Source: Streptomyces coryli
GTDB lineage: Bacteria > Actinomycetota > Actinomycetes > Streptomycetales > Streptomycetaceae
DNA: 64,000 nucleotides
Direction: 5' to 3'
Assembly: GCF_011044975.1 (NCBI RefSeq)
Contig: NZ_JAAKZV010000001.1
Coordinates: 98,897 to 162,896, forward strand
Part shown: in pieces, positions 26,828-35,459 of the stretch
Layout of the letters: each line of letters opens with the position of its first letter
Numbering within the stretch: the first letter of the stretch is position 1
Notes under the pieces: generated by a model
Told to the model about the DNA's origin: nothing
The model's database searches: none
What the model saw: only the letters and a program-made list of their open reading frames with translations
Translations under genes and position numbers: made by a program

Positions 26828-27746
26828 ACCGCTCCTCAGCCTTCCAGAAGTACACGAAGCCCAGCACGCCGAAGAGCAGGGCCCAGCCCAGCGCCAGCCA
26901 CCAGGCGTGCGGTGCGATGTCGTGGATCGAGTAGTCGCCGATCAGCGAGAAGCGCATGAGGTCCATGTAGACCGACACCGGGTTGGCCTGCAGCACATCG
27001 GCCACCCAGGTCGGGGCGCTGGTGTTCTTGGTCAGCATGGCGTGCAGCGGGAACATCACGCCGGACGCGTACATCAGGGTGCGCAGCACGAACGGCATCA
27101 GCTGGGCCAGGTCGGGCGTCTTGCTGCCCATCCGCGCGAACATCATCGCAAGGCCGATGTTGAACACGAACTGCAGGGCCAGCGCCGGAAGGACCAGGAA
27201 CCAGCGCCACGTCGGCCACTCCTGGAACCCAAGCAGGATGACCAGCAGCACGATCATGGAGAACAGCAGCTGCTGCAGCTGCTGCAGCGAGAAGGAGATC
27301 GGCAGCGAGGCGCGCGGGAAGTGCAGCGCCCGCACCAGGCCGAGATTCCCGGTGATCGAGCGCACGCCGGTCATCACGGACTGCTGCGTGAACGTGAAGA
27401 TGAAGACCCCGATCACGAGGAACGGGACGTAGTTGTGCTTGCCGCCGGGGACGCCGTCGCGGGCACCCAGAATGATCCCGAAGATCATGAAGTAGACAGC
27501 GGCATTGAGCAGCGGCGTCGCCACCTGCCACAGCTGCCCCAGCTTCGCCTGGCTGTACTGCGCCGTCAGCTTGGCCTGGGAAAAGGCCAGGATGAAATGC
27601 CGTCGGTCCCACAGCTGCCGCACATAACCCGGCAGCGTCGGCCGGGCACCGCTCTGCGTCAGCCCGTATTTGGCCGCCAGCTGTGCAGGGGGGAGCTCAC
27701 CGTCGGACGAATGGCCCGGCGGGGCACCGGTAGCCGTATCGCTCAC
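26814..27746 (-). CDS. Polysaccharide/teichoic acid ABC exporter, permease (TagG/Wzm type)
   Basis: A 310-residue ABC-2 type permease. A cytosolic N-terminal tail of about 70 residues is followed by six membrane helices between about 75 and 300. FSQAKLTAQYSQAKLGQLWQV before helix 1 is the amphipathic interface helix of the Wzm/TagG family. I chose the GTG at 27746 (start VSDTATGAPPG); the open frame extends upstream but through non-conserved sequence. The gap to the glycosyltransferase gene upstream is 59 bp, the loosest junction in this operon, so an internal promoter is possible. Confidence 0.9.
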   Translation of the reverse strand: MSDTATGAPPGHSSDGELPPAQLAAKYGLTQSGARPTLPGYVRQLWDRRHFILAFSQAKLTAQYSQAKLGQLWQVATPLLNAAVYFMIFGIILGARDGVPGGKHNYVPFLVIGVFIFTFTQQSVMTGVRSITGNLGLVRALHFPRASLPISFSLQQLQQLLFSMIVLLVILLGFQEWPTWRWFLVLPALALQFVFNIGLAMMFARMGSKTPDLAQLMPFVLRTLMYASGVMFPLHAMLTKNTSAPTWVADVLQANPVSVYMDLMRFSLIGDYSIHDIAPHAWWLALGWALLFGVLGFVYFWKAEERYGRG

Positions 27747-27805
27747 TGTCTCGCGTCTTCCCGTTCTCGTGCGTGCGTATCGCGCTGTCGCTTGTAACGA
27801 GCTTG

Positions 27806-28702
27806 TCAGATGACCGGCGGACGTCCCAGCCGGGTCAGCCGCCATACCGTACGCCACTTCATCGGACGCCTAGGACCGCAGGGGGTGCTCCAGCCCTCCT
27901 TGAAGCCGCCGAGCCAGGCCTTCAGCGCGGCCGCGGACGGCTTCCTGAGGACCGTCAGGGCGAACCAGATCCCCAGGTAGAGCGGGATCAGCGGGGCCGG
28001 CAGATTGCGCCGGGCGAGCCAGACGCGGTTACGGGCGACGTTGTGGTGGTACGTGGCGTGCCGGGACGGCGGCATGGTCGGGTGGTGCAGAACCATGTCG
28101 GCGCGGTAGTCGATGTGCCAGCCGGCGTCGAGGGCCCGCCAGGCCAGGTCGGTCTCCTCGTGGGCGTACCAGAACTCCGCCGGCAGGTCGCCGACCTCGG
28201 CGAAGACCTTCGTACGGACGGCGTTGGCGCCGCCGAGGAAGGTCGTCACGCGGGAGGACCTGAGCGGGTCCGCGGCCCGCAGCCGCGGGACGTGCCGGCG
28301 CTGGGTGGCGCCGGTGTCCGGGTCGGCGATGCGGAAGCTGACGATGCCCAGCTCGGCGTCCTCGGCGAACGCCGCGCGGATCAGCTCGCCGGTGTCCTGG
28401 CGGGGCAGCAGCCCGTCGTCGTCGAGGAAGAGCAGCACGTCGACGTCCTGGCCGTGCTCGCCGAAGGCCTCGATGCCGACGTTGCGGCCGCCGGGGATGC
28501 CGAGGTTCTCCGGCAGCTGCACGGCCCGTACGCCCTCGGGCAGGGCGGTCGGCTCGGCGCCCTGGAAGACCACGACGCACTCGATCGGGGCGCCGTCCTG
28601 CTTGGCGACCGAGTCGAGCAGGGCGCCCAGCTCCTCCGGGCGGGTGCCCATGGTGATGATCACTGCCCCGAGCCTCAGCTGTTCACCATTCATTGGTTTC
28701 AC
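27806..28702 (-). CDS. Glycosyltransferase, family 2
   Basis: A 298-residue GT-A enzyme. LGAVIITMGTRPEELGALLDSV is the nucleotide-binding start, LLFLDDDGL the DxD metal site, and FLGGANAVRTKVF with WYAHEETDLAWRAL the acceptor and base region (ED-type motif). A hydrophobic stretch near residues 238-255 suggests membrane association. The GTG start overlaps the stop of the CDP-alcohol phosphatidyltransferase by 4 bp (GTGA); an ATG three codons later is an alternative. It presumably glycosylates the lipid or polymer before export. Confidence 0.9.
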   Translation of the reverse strand: MKPMNGEQLRLGAVIITMGTRPEELGALLDSVAKQDGAPIECVVVFQGAEPTALPEGVRAVQLPENLGIPGGRNVGIEAFGEHGQDVDVLLFLDDDGLLPRQDTGELIRAAFAEDAELGIVSFRIADPDTGATQRRHVPRLRAADPLRSSRVTTFLGGANAVRTKVFAEVGDLPAEFWYAHEETDLAWRALDAGWHIDYRADMVLHHPTMPPSRHATYHHNVARNRVWLARRNLPAPLIPLYLGIWFALTVLRKPSAAALKAWLGGFKEGWSTPCGPRRPMKWRTVWRLTRLGRPPVI

Positions 28703-29478
28703 CGCAATCTGCTCGAGGCCAGGATGCTCACCAGGTGCAGCAGCGTCTGCAGGACCGCGATCGCGGCCAGCACGGCGACACCGAGGCGCGTGAAGAAGAG
28801 GTCACCCCGGATCATGTCCAGGATCGTCAGCACGAGGATCAGCAGCGACGCCTCGATGCCCAGGATCAGCCGGTGGAACTTCAGCGCGGCCGCGGCCTTG
28901 CGGGCCAGGGCCACGCCGGATGTACGCGGCTCGGCCGCCGACTCCTGGACCGGCGGGAGACCCTGCTGATGGCGGGCCACGCCGACCAGGTCGGTCTCGG
29001 CCTTGATCATGATCGCGCCGAGGGCGGCGAGCGTCCCGAGGAAGGCCCACAGCCAGTCGATCCGGCCCTCGCCCCAGATGTCCGCGGCGCGCAGGCCGAA
29101 GCCGAGCAGCACGGCGGCGTCGAGGAAGTACGCGGCGACCCGGTCCAGGTAGACCCCGGCCATGGAGTACTGCTTCTTCCAGCGGGCGAGCTCGCCGTCG
29201 ACGCAGTCGAACAGCAGGTAGAGCTGCGCCATCAGGACGCCGAGCAGCGCCCCCGCCAGCCCCGGCACCAGCAGCGCCGGGGCGGCGAGGACGGACACGA
29301 CCGTCATCACGTAGGTCACCTGGTTCGGGGTGACCTTGGTGTTCACCAGGTGCCGGTCCACGCGCAGGGAGATCTCCCGCATGTAGAGCCGGCCGCCCCA
29401 GTGCTCACCGCTCCTCCGGTCCTTCACCCCCGCGGGGTGAACGACAGGGCGGAGTTCAGCTACTGACGGCTTTTGCAT
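28699..29478 (-). CDS. CDP-alcohol phosphatidyltransferase with an altered catalytic motif
   Basis: A 259-residue membrane enzyme with about six helices. The family motif DxxDGxxAR(x8)GxxxDxxxD is seen as D91-C-V-D94-G-E-L-A-R99...G108...D112, but the fourth aspartate, the general base in characterised members, is Ala116 (DRVAAYFLD). A further Asp lies four residues on, at 120. The companion enzyme encoded at 31242-33023 has all four. Either the base is supplied differently or the activity has changed. It overlaps the dehydrogenase gene by 23 bp and the glycosyltransferase by 4 bp. Confidence 0.88.
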   Translation of the reverse strand: MQKPSVAELRPVVHPAGVKDRRSGEHWGGRLYMREISLRVDRHLVNTKVTPNQVTYVMTVVSVLAAPALLVPGLAGALLGVLMAQLYLLFDCVDGELARWKKQYSMAGVYLDRVAAYFLDAAVLLGFGLRAADIWGEGRIDWLWAFLGTLAALGAIMIKAETDLVGVARHQQGLPPVQESAAEPRTSGVALARKAAAALKFHRLILGIEASLLILVLTILDMIRGDLFFTRLGVAVLAAIAVLQTLLHLVSILASSRLR

Positions 29479-30520
29479 AGTCGGCGTACGCGTCCCTGAT
29501 CTGGTCGGCGGAAAGGTCGAGATGCTCGAGGATGGTGTAGCGGCCCGGGCGGGTCTGCGGCGCGAAGAGGATCGCGTCGACGAGGTCCTGGTCGCTGTAG
29601 CCCATCTCGCTCGCCAGCACGGGCAGCCCGTGCCGGCGCAGGGTCCGCGCCATCTCCTTCGCCGTGTCGACGTCGCCGCGCAGGAACGTGGCGAACGTGC
29701 CGCCGAACCCGCACTGGTCCCCGTGCGGCGAATTGCGCTTGGGGAAGAGCAGGTCGAAGGCGTGGCAGATCTCGTGGCAGGCGCCGGACGCCGGCCGCGA
29801 GTCGCCGGCCACCGACATGGCCAGACCGCACATCACCAGGGACTCGGCGAGGACGCTGAGGAACTCGTCGTCGCCGATGCCGCCCGGGTGCCGCAACACC
29901 GCGTGCGCGGACTGCCGCGCCATGGCGGCGGCCAGCCCGTCGACCGCCTCGCCGTTGACCTTCTGGGACAGCTCCCAGTCGGCCACGGCGGAGATCTTGC
30001 AGATCACATCGCCGATGCCGGCCCGTACGAACGCCGCCGGGGCGTCGCGGATCACGTCGAGGTCGATGACGACGCCGATCGGGCTCGGCACGCCGTAGGA
30101 GCCGCGGCCCGCGTCGTTGTCGAGCGTGGCGACCGGGGAGCACAGGCCGTCGTGGGCGAGGTTCGTCGCGACGGCGACGAGCGGGAGGCCCACCCGGGCC
30201 GCGGCGTACTTCGCGCAGTCGACGACCTTGCCGCCGCCGAGCGAGACGACCGCGTCGTACCGGCCCGCGCGCTTTATGGAGTCGGCGAGCTTGACGGCAC
30301 CGTCGATGGTGCCGTCGGCGTCGTCGAACCAGTCGGCGCCGGGGAAGGACGGCGCGAAGCGCTCCTTGAGCGCCTGGCCGGAGCCGCCGCTGATGGCGAA
30401 GGCGAGCTTGCCGGTGGGGGCGATGCGCTGGTCGGTCAGGATCGTGGCCAGGTCGTCCAGCGCGCCGGCCCGGATGTCTACGACAACCGGGGCCGGCATC
30501 AGCCGGGTCAGTACTGGCAC
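29456..30520 (-). CDS. sn-glycerol-1-phosphate dehydrogenase-like iron/zinc dehydrogenase
   Basis: A 354-residue enzyme of the glycerol-1-phosphate dehydrogenase / dehydroquinate synthase-like fold (PF13685). Motifs: NAD-binding SLGGGKVVDCAKYAA, TNLAHDGLCSPVA, and metal-binding ASGACHEICHAFD with a second His in NSPHGDQCGFG. The archaeal enzyme and bacterial AraM reduce dihydroxyacetone phosphate to sn-glycerol 1-phosphate. I chose GTG 30520 (GGGAGA upstream), overlapping the nucleotidyltransferase gene by 13 bp; ATG 30499 is the alternative. In this operon it would supply a polyol phosphate headgroup or backbone of non-standard stereochemistry. Confidence 0.85.
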   Translation of the reverse strand: MPVLTRLMPAPVVVDIRAGALDDLATILTDQRIAPTGKLAFAISGGSGQALKERFAPSFPGADWFDDADGTIDGAVKLADSIKRAGRYDAVVSLGGGKVVDCAKYAAARVGLPLVAVATNLAHDGLCSPVATLDNDAGRGSYGVPSPIGVVIDLDVIRDAPAAFVRAGIGDVICKISAVADWELSQKVNGEAVDGLAAAMARQSAHAVLRHPGGIGDDEFLSVLAESLVMCGLAMSVAGDSRPASGACHEICHAFDLLFPKRNSPHGDQCGFGGTFATFLRGDVDTAKEMARTLRRHGLPVLASEMGYSDQDLVDAILFAPQTRPGRYTILEHLDLSADQIRDAYADYAKAVSS

Positions 30521-31245
30521 GCGATCTCCCTGCCCTTGGCGAGGTCGTCGTGGTTGTCGATCTCGACCCACTTCACGTCGCCGATCGGCGCCACGTCGAC
30601 CTTGAAGCCGCGGTTGACGAGCTCCTGGTAGCCGTCCTCGTAGTACAGGTCCGGGTCGCGCTCCCAGGTGGTCTTCAGCGCGTCGCCGAGCTCCTCGGCG
30701 GCCTCGCCCTCGATGAGGGTGACGCCGATGTACTCGCCGGTGGCCTCGGTCGGGTCCATCAGCTTGGTGATCTTCTGGACGCCCTTCTCGGGGTCCACGA
30801 CGACCTTCATCTCCTCGTCGGCGAGCTGCTTCACCGTGTCGAGGGCGAGGATGATCTTCTTGCCGCCGCCCTGGGCCGCGAGCAGGGTCTTCTCGACGGA
30901 GACCGGGTGCACGGTGTCGCCGTTGGCGAGGATCACGGTGTGCTTGATCGCGTCACGACCGCACCAGAGGGAGTAGGCGTTGTTCCACTCCTCGGCCTTG
31001 TCGTTGTCGATCAGCGTGAGCTTGAGGCCGTACTTCTGCTCCAGGGCCTCCTTGCGCTCGTACACCGCCTCCTTCTTGTAGCCGACGATGATGGCTACCT
31101 CGGTGAGGCCGATCTCGGCGAAGTTGCCGAGGGTGAGGTCGAGGATGGTCGTGTCACCGTCGACCGGCACGAGGGCCTTGGGGAGGGTGTCGGTGTAGGG
31201 GCGCAGTCGCCGTCCGGCGCCTGCCGCCAGCACGAGGCCGATCAT
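30508..31245 (-). CDS. LicC-like sugar/polyol-phosphate nucleotidyltransferase
   Basis: A 245-residue NTP-transferase. The N-terminal loop [25 protein letters not shown] has the G-x-G-x-R and PK signature; VILANGDTV carries the metal-binding Asp; EWNNAYSLWCGRD resembles the N-N-x-x-S segment of LicC and phosphonate cytidylyltransferases, so CTP is the likely nucleotide. VKWVEIDNHDDL is the C-terminal acidic metal motif. The ATG overlaps the upstream gene (ATGA, 31242-31245). It should make the CDP-alcohol donor used by one of the two phosphatidyltransferases. Confidence 0.88.
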   Translation of the reverse strand: MIGLVLAAGAGRRLRPYTDTLPKALVPVDGDTTILDLTLGNFAEIGLTEVAIIVGYKKEAVYERKEALEQKYGLKLTLIDNDKAEEWNNAYSLWCGRDAIKHTVILANGDTVHPVSVEKTLLAAQGGGKKIILALDTVKQLADEEMKVVVDPEKGVQKITKLMDPTEATGEYIGVTLIEGEAAEELGDALKTTWERDPDLYYEDGYQELVNRGFKVDVAPIGDVKWVEIDNHDDLAKGREIACQY

Positions 31246-33023
31246 GCGGGTTCTCCTGATTCGTCGTGTACAGCGGGTGCTCCGGAAGAGACCCAGAAAC
31301 GGATGCTCTCTACGAGCACCACCAGTGCCAGGGCCACGGCCAGCGCCGTGAGCGCGATCGTGAACCCTGAGTCGTTCAGCAGGGCAGCCGCCACTACCAC
31401 CAGCAGCGTCCGTCCGTCGTGCCCGCCGATCGCCCGCACCAGCCAGTGCGGAGGTGCGCCGGTGCCACCGCGGATGCGGTACACCGTGTCGTAATGATGG
31501 TAGGCGACCGCACCGACCAGGCCGAAAGCCGCAGGGAGCGCCCCTGAGGCGTCGGACCGGGCGGCCAGCACCAGGATCGTGCCGTATTCCGCCGCACGGA
31601 AGAGCGGCGGCACCAGCCAGTCCAGCGGACCGGCCAGCGGGCGGGCTACGGCCAGGCCCGAGGTCAGTACGTAGACGAGGGCGCCGATCAGCGGCCAGGG
31701 GCCGTCGAGGAAGGCTGCGCCGACCACCAGGGCGCCGCCGAGGGCGGCGACGGCGGGGGCCTGGAAGGGGCTGAAGGCCTTGATCCGGCTGGTGGCAGCG
31801 GCCACGCCTTCCGCGAGCGGGCCGGTGTCGGCGAGCGAGGCGAGGGCCTGGGTGGCGCGCTCGGTGCGCTCGGCCTTGCGGGTGAGGGATCTGAGGACGC
31901 GGCCCGCCGTGGTGTAGCAGGCGGCGAGGGCGCAGCCGATGAGGAGCGCGTAGAAGACGATGCGGGGCGTGGTGAGCGCCGTCAGTACGGCGATCATGGC
32001 CCAGCGCTCGCCGATGGGCAGCACGATCATGCGCCGCAGCCAGACGGTCCAGCCGACGCTGTCGAGCTTGGAGGAGAGGGCCGCGGTGGGGCTCGTATTG
32101 CCCTGCGCGTCGTGGTTCGCCTCGTTGAAGGAGAAGTCGACGACGTGGCGGACGGTCTGCAGGATCATCGCGCCCAGGGCGAGCGCCCAGACGTCGTCGT
32201 TGTTCGCGTTGGCCGCGCCGATCGCCAGGCCCGCGTAGTACGCGTACTCCTTGGCGCGGTCGAAGGTGGCGTCGAGCCAGGCGCCCATCGTCGAGTACTG
32301 CAGCGAGTAGCGGGCCAGCTGGCCGTCCGTGCAGTCCAGGACGAAGGAGAAGAGCAGCAGCACGCCGGCGGCGACGAAGCCGGGGCGGGTGCCGGTGGCG
32401 GCGAGGCCTGCCGCGATCACGGCGGTGAGCAGGCTCGCGGTGGTGACCTGGTTCGGGGTGAAGCCGCGGCGGGCGCACCAGCGCGCGATGTATTTGGAGT
32501 AGGGGCTGATGAAGAAGGTGGTGAAGAAGCCGTCGCGGGCCTTCACGACGGAGTTCAGCCGGGCCTTCTCCTCGTTGACGGCGGCGACCGAGTCCTCGGT
32601 CTTGGCCCGCTCGGTCAGATCCTGCGGCGTGGCGGCGACCAGGACGCCCAGCTCGGGGCGGGCCAGCGCGAGGCCGTCCGCCTCCAGCTGGGTGGCGAGC
32701 TGGTCGGCGACACCCTCTATCGACTGGCTGCGCATGGCGGCGCGGGAGAGTGCGGCGCGCGCCTCGGGCTGCGCCGTCACGGCCCCTTCGATGGCGGCGG
32801 CGGGCCAGCGCGGGTCCGTAAGACCGAGGCGCAGGCTGTGCCGGTGGCCGACGAAGTGACTGTCGACGAGCGCGATGCGGCGGCCCTCGGGGATGAAGGC
32901 CAGCACCGTGGCGGCGTCCGCGATGTCAGCCGCTGTCTGGATGTCGTCGAAGCCCAGCGCCCGCAGGTCGCCGTCGAGGGGCGATCCGGGCACGGGCGGG
33001 CCGATGACGATTGCGGTCCGCAG
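31242..33023 (-). CDS. CDP-alcohol phosphatidyltransferase fused to a C-terminal DUF5941 membrane domain
   Basis: About 593 residues in three parts: an N-terminal soluble domain (1-170, opening with the strand RTAIVIGPP), a CDP-alcohol phosphatidyltransferase core with the complete motif DCTDGQLAR...GAWLDATFD, and a C-terminal multi-helix region (about 400-590) that I believe is DUF5941. First gene of the operon. I annotate a CTG start at 33023. AAGGAG lies 9 bp before it, whereas the first in-frame GTG (32993) is 39 bp from that site and would delete the conserved-looking N-terminal strand; an upstream stop excludes any earlier start. It joins CDP-activated alcohols to a lipid or alcohol acceptor. 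Confidence 0.85.
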   Translation of the reverse strand: MRTAIVIGPPVPGSPLDGDLRALGFDDIQTAADIADAATVLAFIPEGRRIALVDSHFVGHRHSLRLGLTDPRWPAAAIEGAVTAQPEARAALSRAAMRSQSIEGVADQLATQLEADGLALARPELGVLVAATPQDLTERAKTEDSVAAVNEEKARLNSVVKARDGFFTTFFISPYSKYIARWCARRGFTPNQVTTASLLTAVIAAGLAATGTRPGFVAAGVLLLFSFVLDCTDGQLARYSLQYSTMGAWLDATFDRAKEYAYYAGLAIGAANANNDDVWALALGAMILQTVRHVVDFSFNEANHDAQGNTSPTAALSSKLDSVGWTVWLRRMIVLPIGERWAMIAVLTALTTPRIVFYALLIGCALAACYTTAGRVLRSLTRKAERTERATQALASLADTGPLAEGVAAATSRIKAFSPFQAPAVAALGGALVVGAAFLDGPWPLIGALVYVLTSGLAVARPLAGPLDWLVPPLFRAAEYGTILVLAARSDASGALPAAFGLVGAVAYHHYDTVYRIRGGTGAPPHWLVRAIGGHDGRTLLVVVAAALLNDSGFTIALTALAVALALVVLVESIRFWVSSGAPAVHDESGEPA

Positions 33024-33314
33024 TCGAACTCACTCCTTGACAGCACAGCGGCAGGGCAGGGGCACCGCCCCGTCCCCCAACCGGCCGGCGGCATGTCGGC
33101 AGAGGTTAGCGGATCCTCGTGGGGATGGTTTCGCCGCCCGGCTGCCCGAATGCGATCATCATGGTGCATCGCCGCTGCGCGGTACAAGCTGAGCACGCGG
33201 GGCGGCGGCTGGACCTGGGGGTTTCCGGCCATCGGCGGGGTGTGCCGGGGCGAGTGTCACAGGTTGTCCACAGGCCTCGCCGGTTGCCCCCTCTCCCCCG
33301 TTACGCTGCGGGGC
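33024..33314. promoter_or_regulatory. Divergent intergenic region between the surface-polymer operon and the epimerase
   Basis: 291 bp with no gene. Toward the epimerase, TACGCT at 33302-33307 lies 7 bp before the ATG, the arrangement of a leaderless -10 element. An isolated TTGTCCACA (33264-33272) matches the Streptomyces DnaA box but stands alone. For the minus-strand operon I see the AAGGAG ribosome site (33033-33038) and a possible TAACCT -10 near 33105, without a convincing -35. Confidence 0.4.
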
Positions 33315-34319
33315 ATGACTTGGCTGATCACAGGCGGCGCCGGCTTCATCGGCGCACATGTTGTCCGGGCGCTCAAGGACGCGGGCGAGGGCGTGGTGGT
33401 GCTGGACGACGTCTCGGCCGGCTTCCCCGAGCGCCTCCCGGCGGACGTGCCGCTGATCCGCGGTTCGGTCACCGACCGGGCCGCCGTCGACCGCGCCATC
33501 GCGGAGCACGGCGTCACGGGTGTGATCCACACCGCGGCCAAGAAGCAGGTCGGCGAGTCGGTCGAGCAGCCGCTGCTGTACTACCGGGAGAACCTGCTGG
33601 GCCTGACCACCCTGCTGGAGGCGGTGGCGGCGGCCGGGGTGCGGCGCTTCGTCTTCTCCTCGTCCGCGGCGGTGTACGGGTCGGTGGACGTGGACCTGGT
33701 GACAGAGGACACGCCCTGCGCGCCTCTGTCTCCGTACGGCGAGACGAAGCTGGCCGGCGAATGGCTGGTCCGCGCCGCGGGCCAGGCCCACGGCATCGCC
33801 ACGGCCTGTCTGCGGTACTTCAACATCGCCGGGTGCGCGACGCCGGAGCTGGCGGACACGGGGGTGTTCAACGTCATCCCGATCTACTTCGACCGGCTGA
33901 CGCGCGGTGAGGCGCCGCTGATCTACGGCGATGACTATCCGACTCCGGACGGGACGGCCATCCGGGACTACATCCATGTGGTCGACCTCGCCGAGGCGCA
34001 TCTCGCGGCGGCCCGGCGGCTGTCCCGGGCCGACGCGGCCGGCTCTGGCTCTGGCTCTGGGGACATCACGGTGAACCTCGGAAGCGGTACGGGCGTGTCC
34101 GTGCGCGAGCTGGCGGATGTCATCGCCGAGGTGAGCGGCCGCCACGAGCCGGCCGCCCGGGTGGTCGGGCGGCGTCCCGGCGACCCGGCCCGGGTGGTGG
34201 CGTCGTATGAACGGGCGAAGCGCGAGCTCGGCTGGACCCCGCAGCGCGATGTCCGCGACATGGTCACCTCGGCGTGGGAGGGCTGGTGCCTGCACCACCC
34301 GGAGGCACGTGTCTCCTGA
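33315..34319 (+). CDS. NAD-dependent sugar epimerase (UDP-glucose 4-epimerase type)
   Basis: A 334-residue extended short-chain dehydrogenase. The NAD motif is TGGAGFIGAHVVRAL; the catalytic Ser is in SSSAAVYG and Tyr/Lys in SPYGETK; RYFNIAG and RDYIHVVDLAEAHLAA are typical of GalE. A run of three GGCTCT repeats near 34043 encodes a short Gly-Ser linker (SGSGSG) not seen in ordinary GalE, probably a loop expansion. It has no Shine-Dalgarno sequence; a -10-like TACGCT ends 7 bp before the ATG, so the mRNA is probably leaderless. It may feed UDP-galactose or a related sugar to the divergent glycopolymer operon. Confidence 0.9.
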   Translation: MTWLITGGAGFIGAHVVRALKDAGEGVVVLDDVSAGFPERLPADVPLIRGSVTDRAAVDRAIAEHGVTGVIHTAAKKQVGESVEQPLLYYRENLLGLTTLLEAVAAAGVRRFVFSSSAAVYGSVDVDLVTEDTPCAPLSPYGETKLAGEWLVRAAGQAHGIATACLRYFNIAGCATPELADTGVFNVIPIYFDRLTRGEAPLIYGDDYPTPDGTAIRDYIHVVDLAEAHLAAARRLSRADAAGSGSGSGDITVNLGSGTGVSVRELADVIAEVSGRHEPAARVVGRRPGDPARVVASYERAKRELGWTPQRDVRDMVTSAWEGWCLHHPEARVS

Positions 34320-34464
34320 TCACAGCCGTGGGAGCGTTTCCGCAGGTCAGACTATGACAACGGTGTTCAGCTTCGTGTTGCTCCATACCCCGGCCCCGTA
34401 GTTCACTGGCCACTGAAGCCACGACGGCGGACCACGGGACCACTGGACTACGGAAGGCTGCGCC

Positions 34465-35409
34465 ATGGGGGCAGGGCACGACCACGGGCACTCCCACGGG
34501 CCGCCTCCGGGCACGTCCGCCACCGCGGCGGCGGCCTACCGGGGTCGCCTGCGCATCGCGCTGGGCCTGACCACGACCGTGCTGATCGCGGAGATCGTCG
34601 GCGGCGCGCTGACCGGCTCCCTCGCCCTGATCGCGGACGCCGGCCACATGGCCACGGACGTCATCGGCCTGTCGATGGCCCTTATGGCCATCCACTTCGC
34701 CAACCGCCCCACCGCCGAGCGCCGCACCTTCGGCCTGGCCCGGGCCGAGATCCTGGCGGCGCTGGCGAACTGCCTGCTGCTCTTCGGCGTGGGCGGCTAC
34801 ATCCTCTACGAGGCGGTGAAGCGCTTCGTCCAGCCGGAGGAGATCGACGGCGGCCTCACCATGGTCTTCGGCGCCATCGGCCTGGTGGCGAACCTGATCT
34901 CCCTCTCCCTGCTGATGGCCGGCCAGCGCGAGAGCCTCAACGTCCGCGGCGCCTTCCTGGAGGTGGCGGCCGACGCCCTCGGCTCGGTCGCGGTCCTGGT
35001 CTCGGCGCTCATCATCATGCTCACCGGCTGGCGCTACGCCGACCCGATCGCCTCGATCGCCATCGGCGCGATGATCATCCCCCGCACCTTCAAGCTCCTC
35101 CGCGAGGCGATCGACGTCCTGCTGGAGACAGCCCCGAAGGACGTCGACATCGCCGAGGTCCGCCAGCACATCCTCGACCTCCCCGGCGTGGAGGACCTCC
35201 ACGACCTCCACGTCTGGACGATCACCTCCGGCATGCCAGTCCTGTCGGCCCACGTCGTGGTCACCAAGGAAGCCCTGGACGCGGTAGGCCACGAAAAGCT
35301 CCTCCACGATCTGCAGGACTGCCTGGGCGACCACTTCGACGTGGAGCACTGCACGTTCCAGCTGGAGCCGGTGGGGCATGCGGATCACGAGGTCAAGCTC
35401 TGTCACTGA
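34465..35409 (+). CDS. Cation diffusion facilitator (CzcD-like metal exporter)
   Basis: A 314-residue inner-membrane exporter of zinc or similar divalent metals. The N terminus is His-rich (GHDHGHSHG), followed by six helices (about 28-215) and a cytosolic ferredoxin-like domain ending in DHFDVEHCTFQLE. Helix 2 carries DAGHMATD (His and Asp ligands). Helix 5 has FLEVAADALGS, where classical CzcD has His in place of this Glu, so the transport site would be H-D-E-D. ATG 34465 with GGAAGG upstream. A strong hairpin follows the stop. Confidence 0.92.
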   Translation: MGAGHDHGHSHGPPPGTSATAAAAYRGRLRIALGLTTTVLIAEIVGGALTGSLALIADAGHMATDVIGLSMALMAIHFANRPTAERRTFGLARAEILAALANCLLLFGVGGYILYEAVKRFVQPEEIDGGLTMVFGAIGLVANLISLSLLMAGQRESLNVRGAFLEVAADALGSVAVLVSALIIMLTGWRYADPIASIAIGAMIIPRTFKLLREAIDVLLETAPKDVDIAEVRQHILDLPGVEDLHDLHVWTITSGMPVLSAHVVVTKEALDAVGHEKLLHDLQDCLGDHFDVEHCTFQLEPVGHADHEVKLCH

Positions 35410-35425
35410 GCTGGAGAGCGGCAGT

Positions 35426-35459
35426 CCGGCGCGGGGCGGATGCGCCGGAGCCGCGCCGG
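35426..35459 (+). terminator. Factor-independent terminator of the CDF gene
   Basis: Perfect 9-bp inverted repeat CCGGCGCGG (35426-35434) and CCGCGCCGG (35451-35459) with a 16-base loop, starting 17 bp after the CDF stop codon. No T-tract follows, which is usual for Streptomyces terminators. Confidence 0.65.

Noticed and set aside
33264-33272. Perfect Streptomyces-type DnaA box TTGTCCACA upstream of the epimerase
   Set aside because: A single copy is expected about once by chance in a window this size; no cluster, so no origin or DnaA-regulated promoter is claimed.
33255-33280. A second TGTCACA as possible ECF41 -35 before the epimerase
   Set aside because: No CGTC at the required distance, and the gene class and leaderless -10 argue against it.
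34042-34063. GGCTCT triplet repeat inside the epimerase as a frameshift or contingency repeat
   Set aside because: The unit is 6 bp so copy changes stay in frame; it only encodes a Gly-Ser loop.
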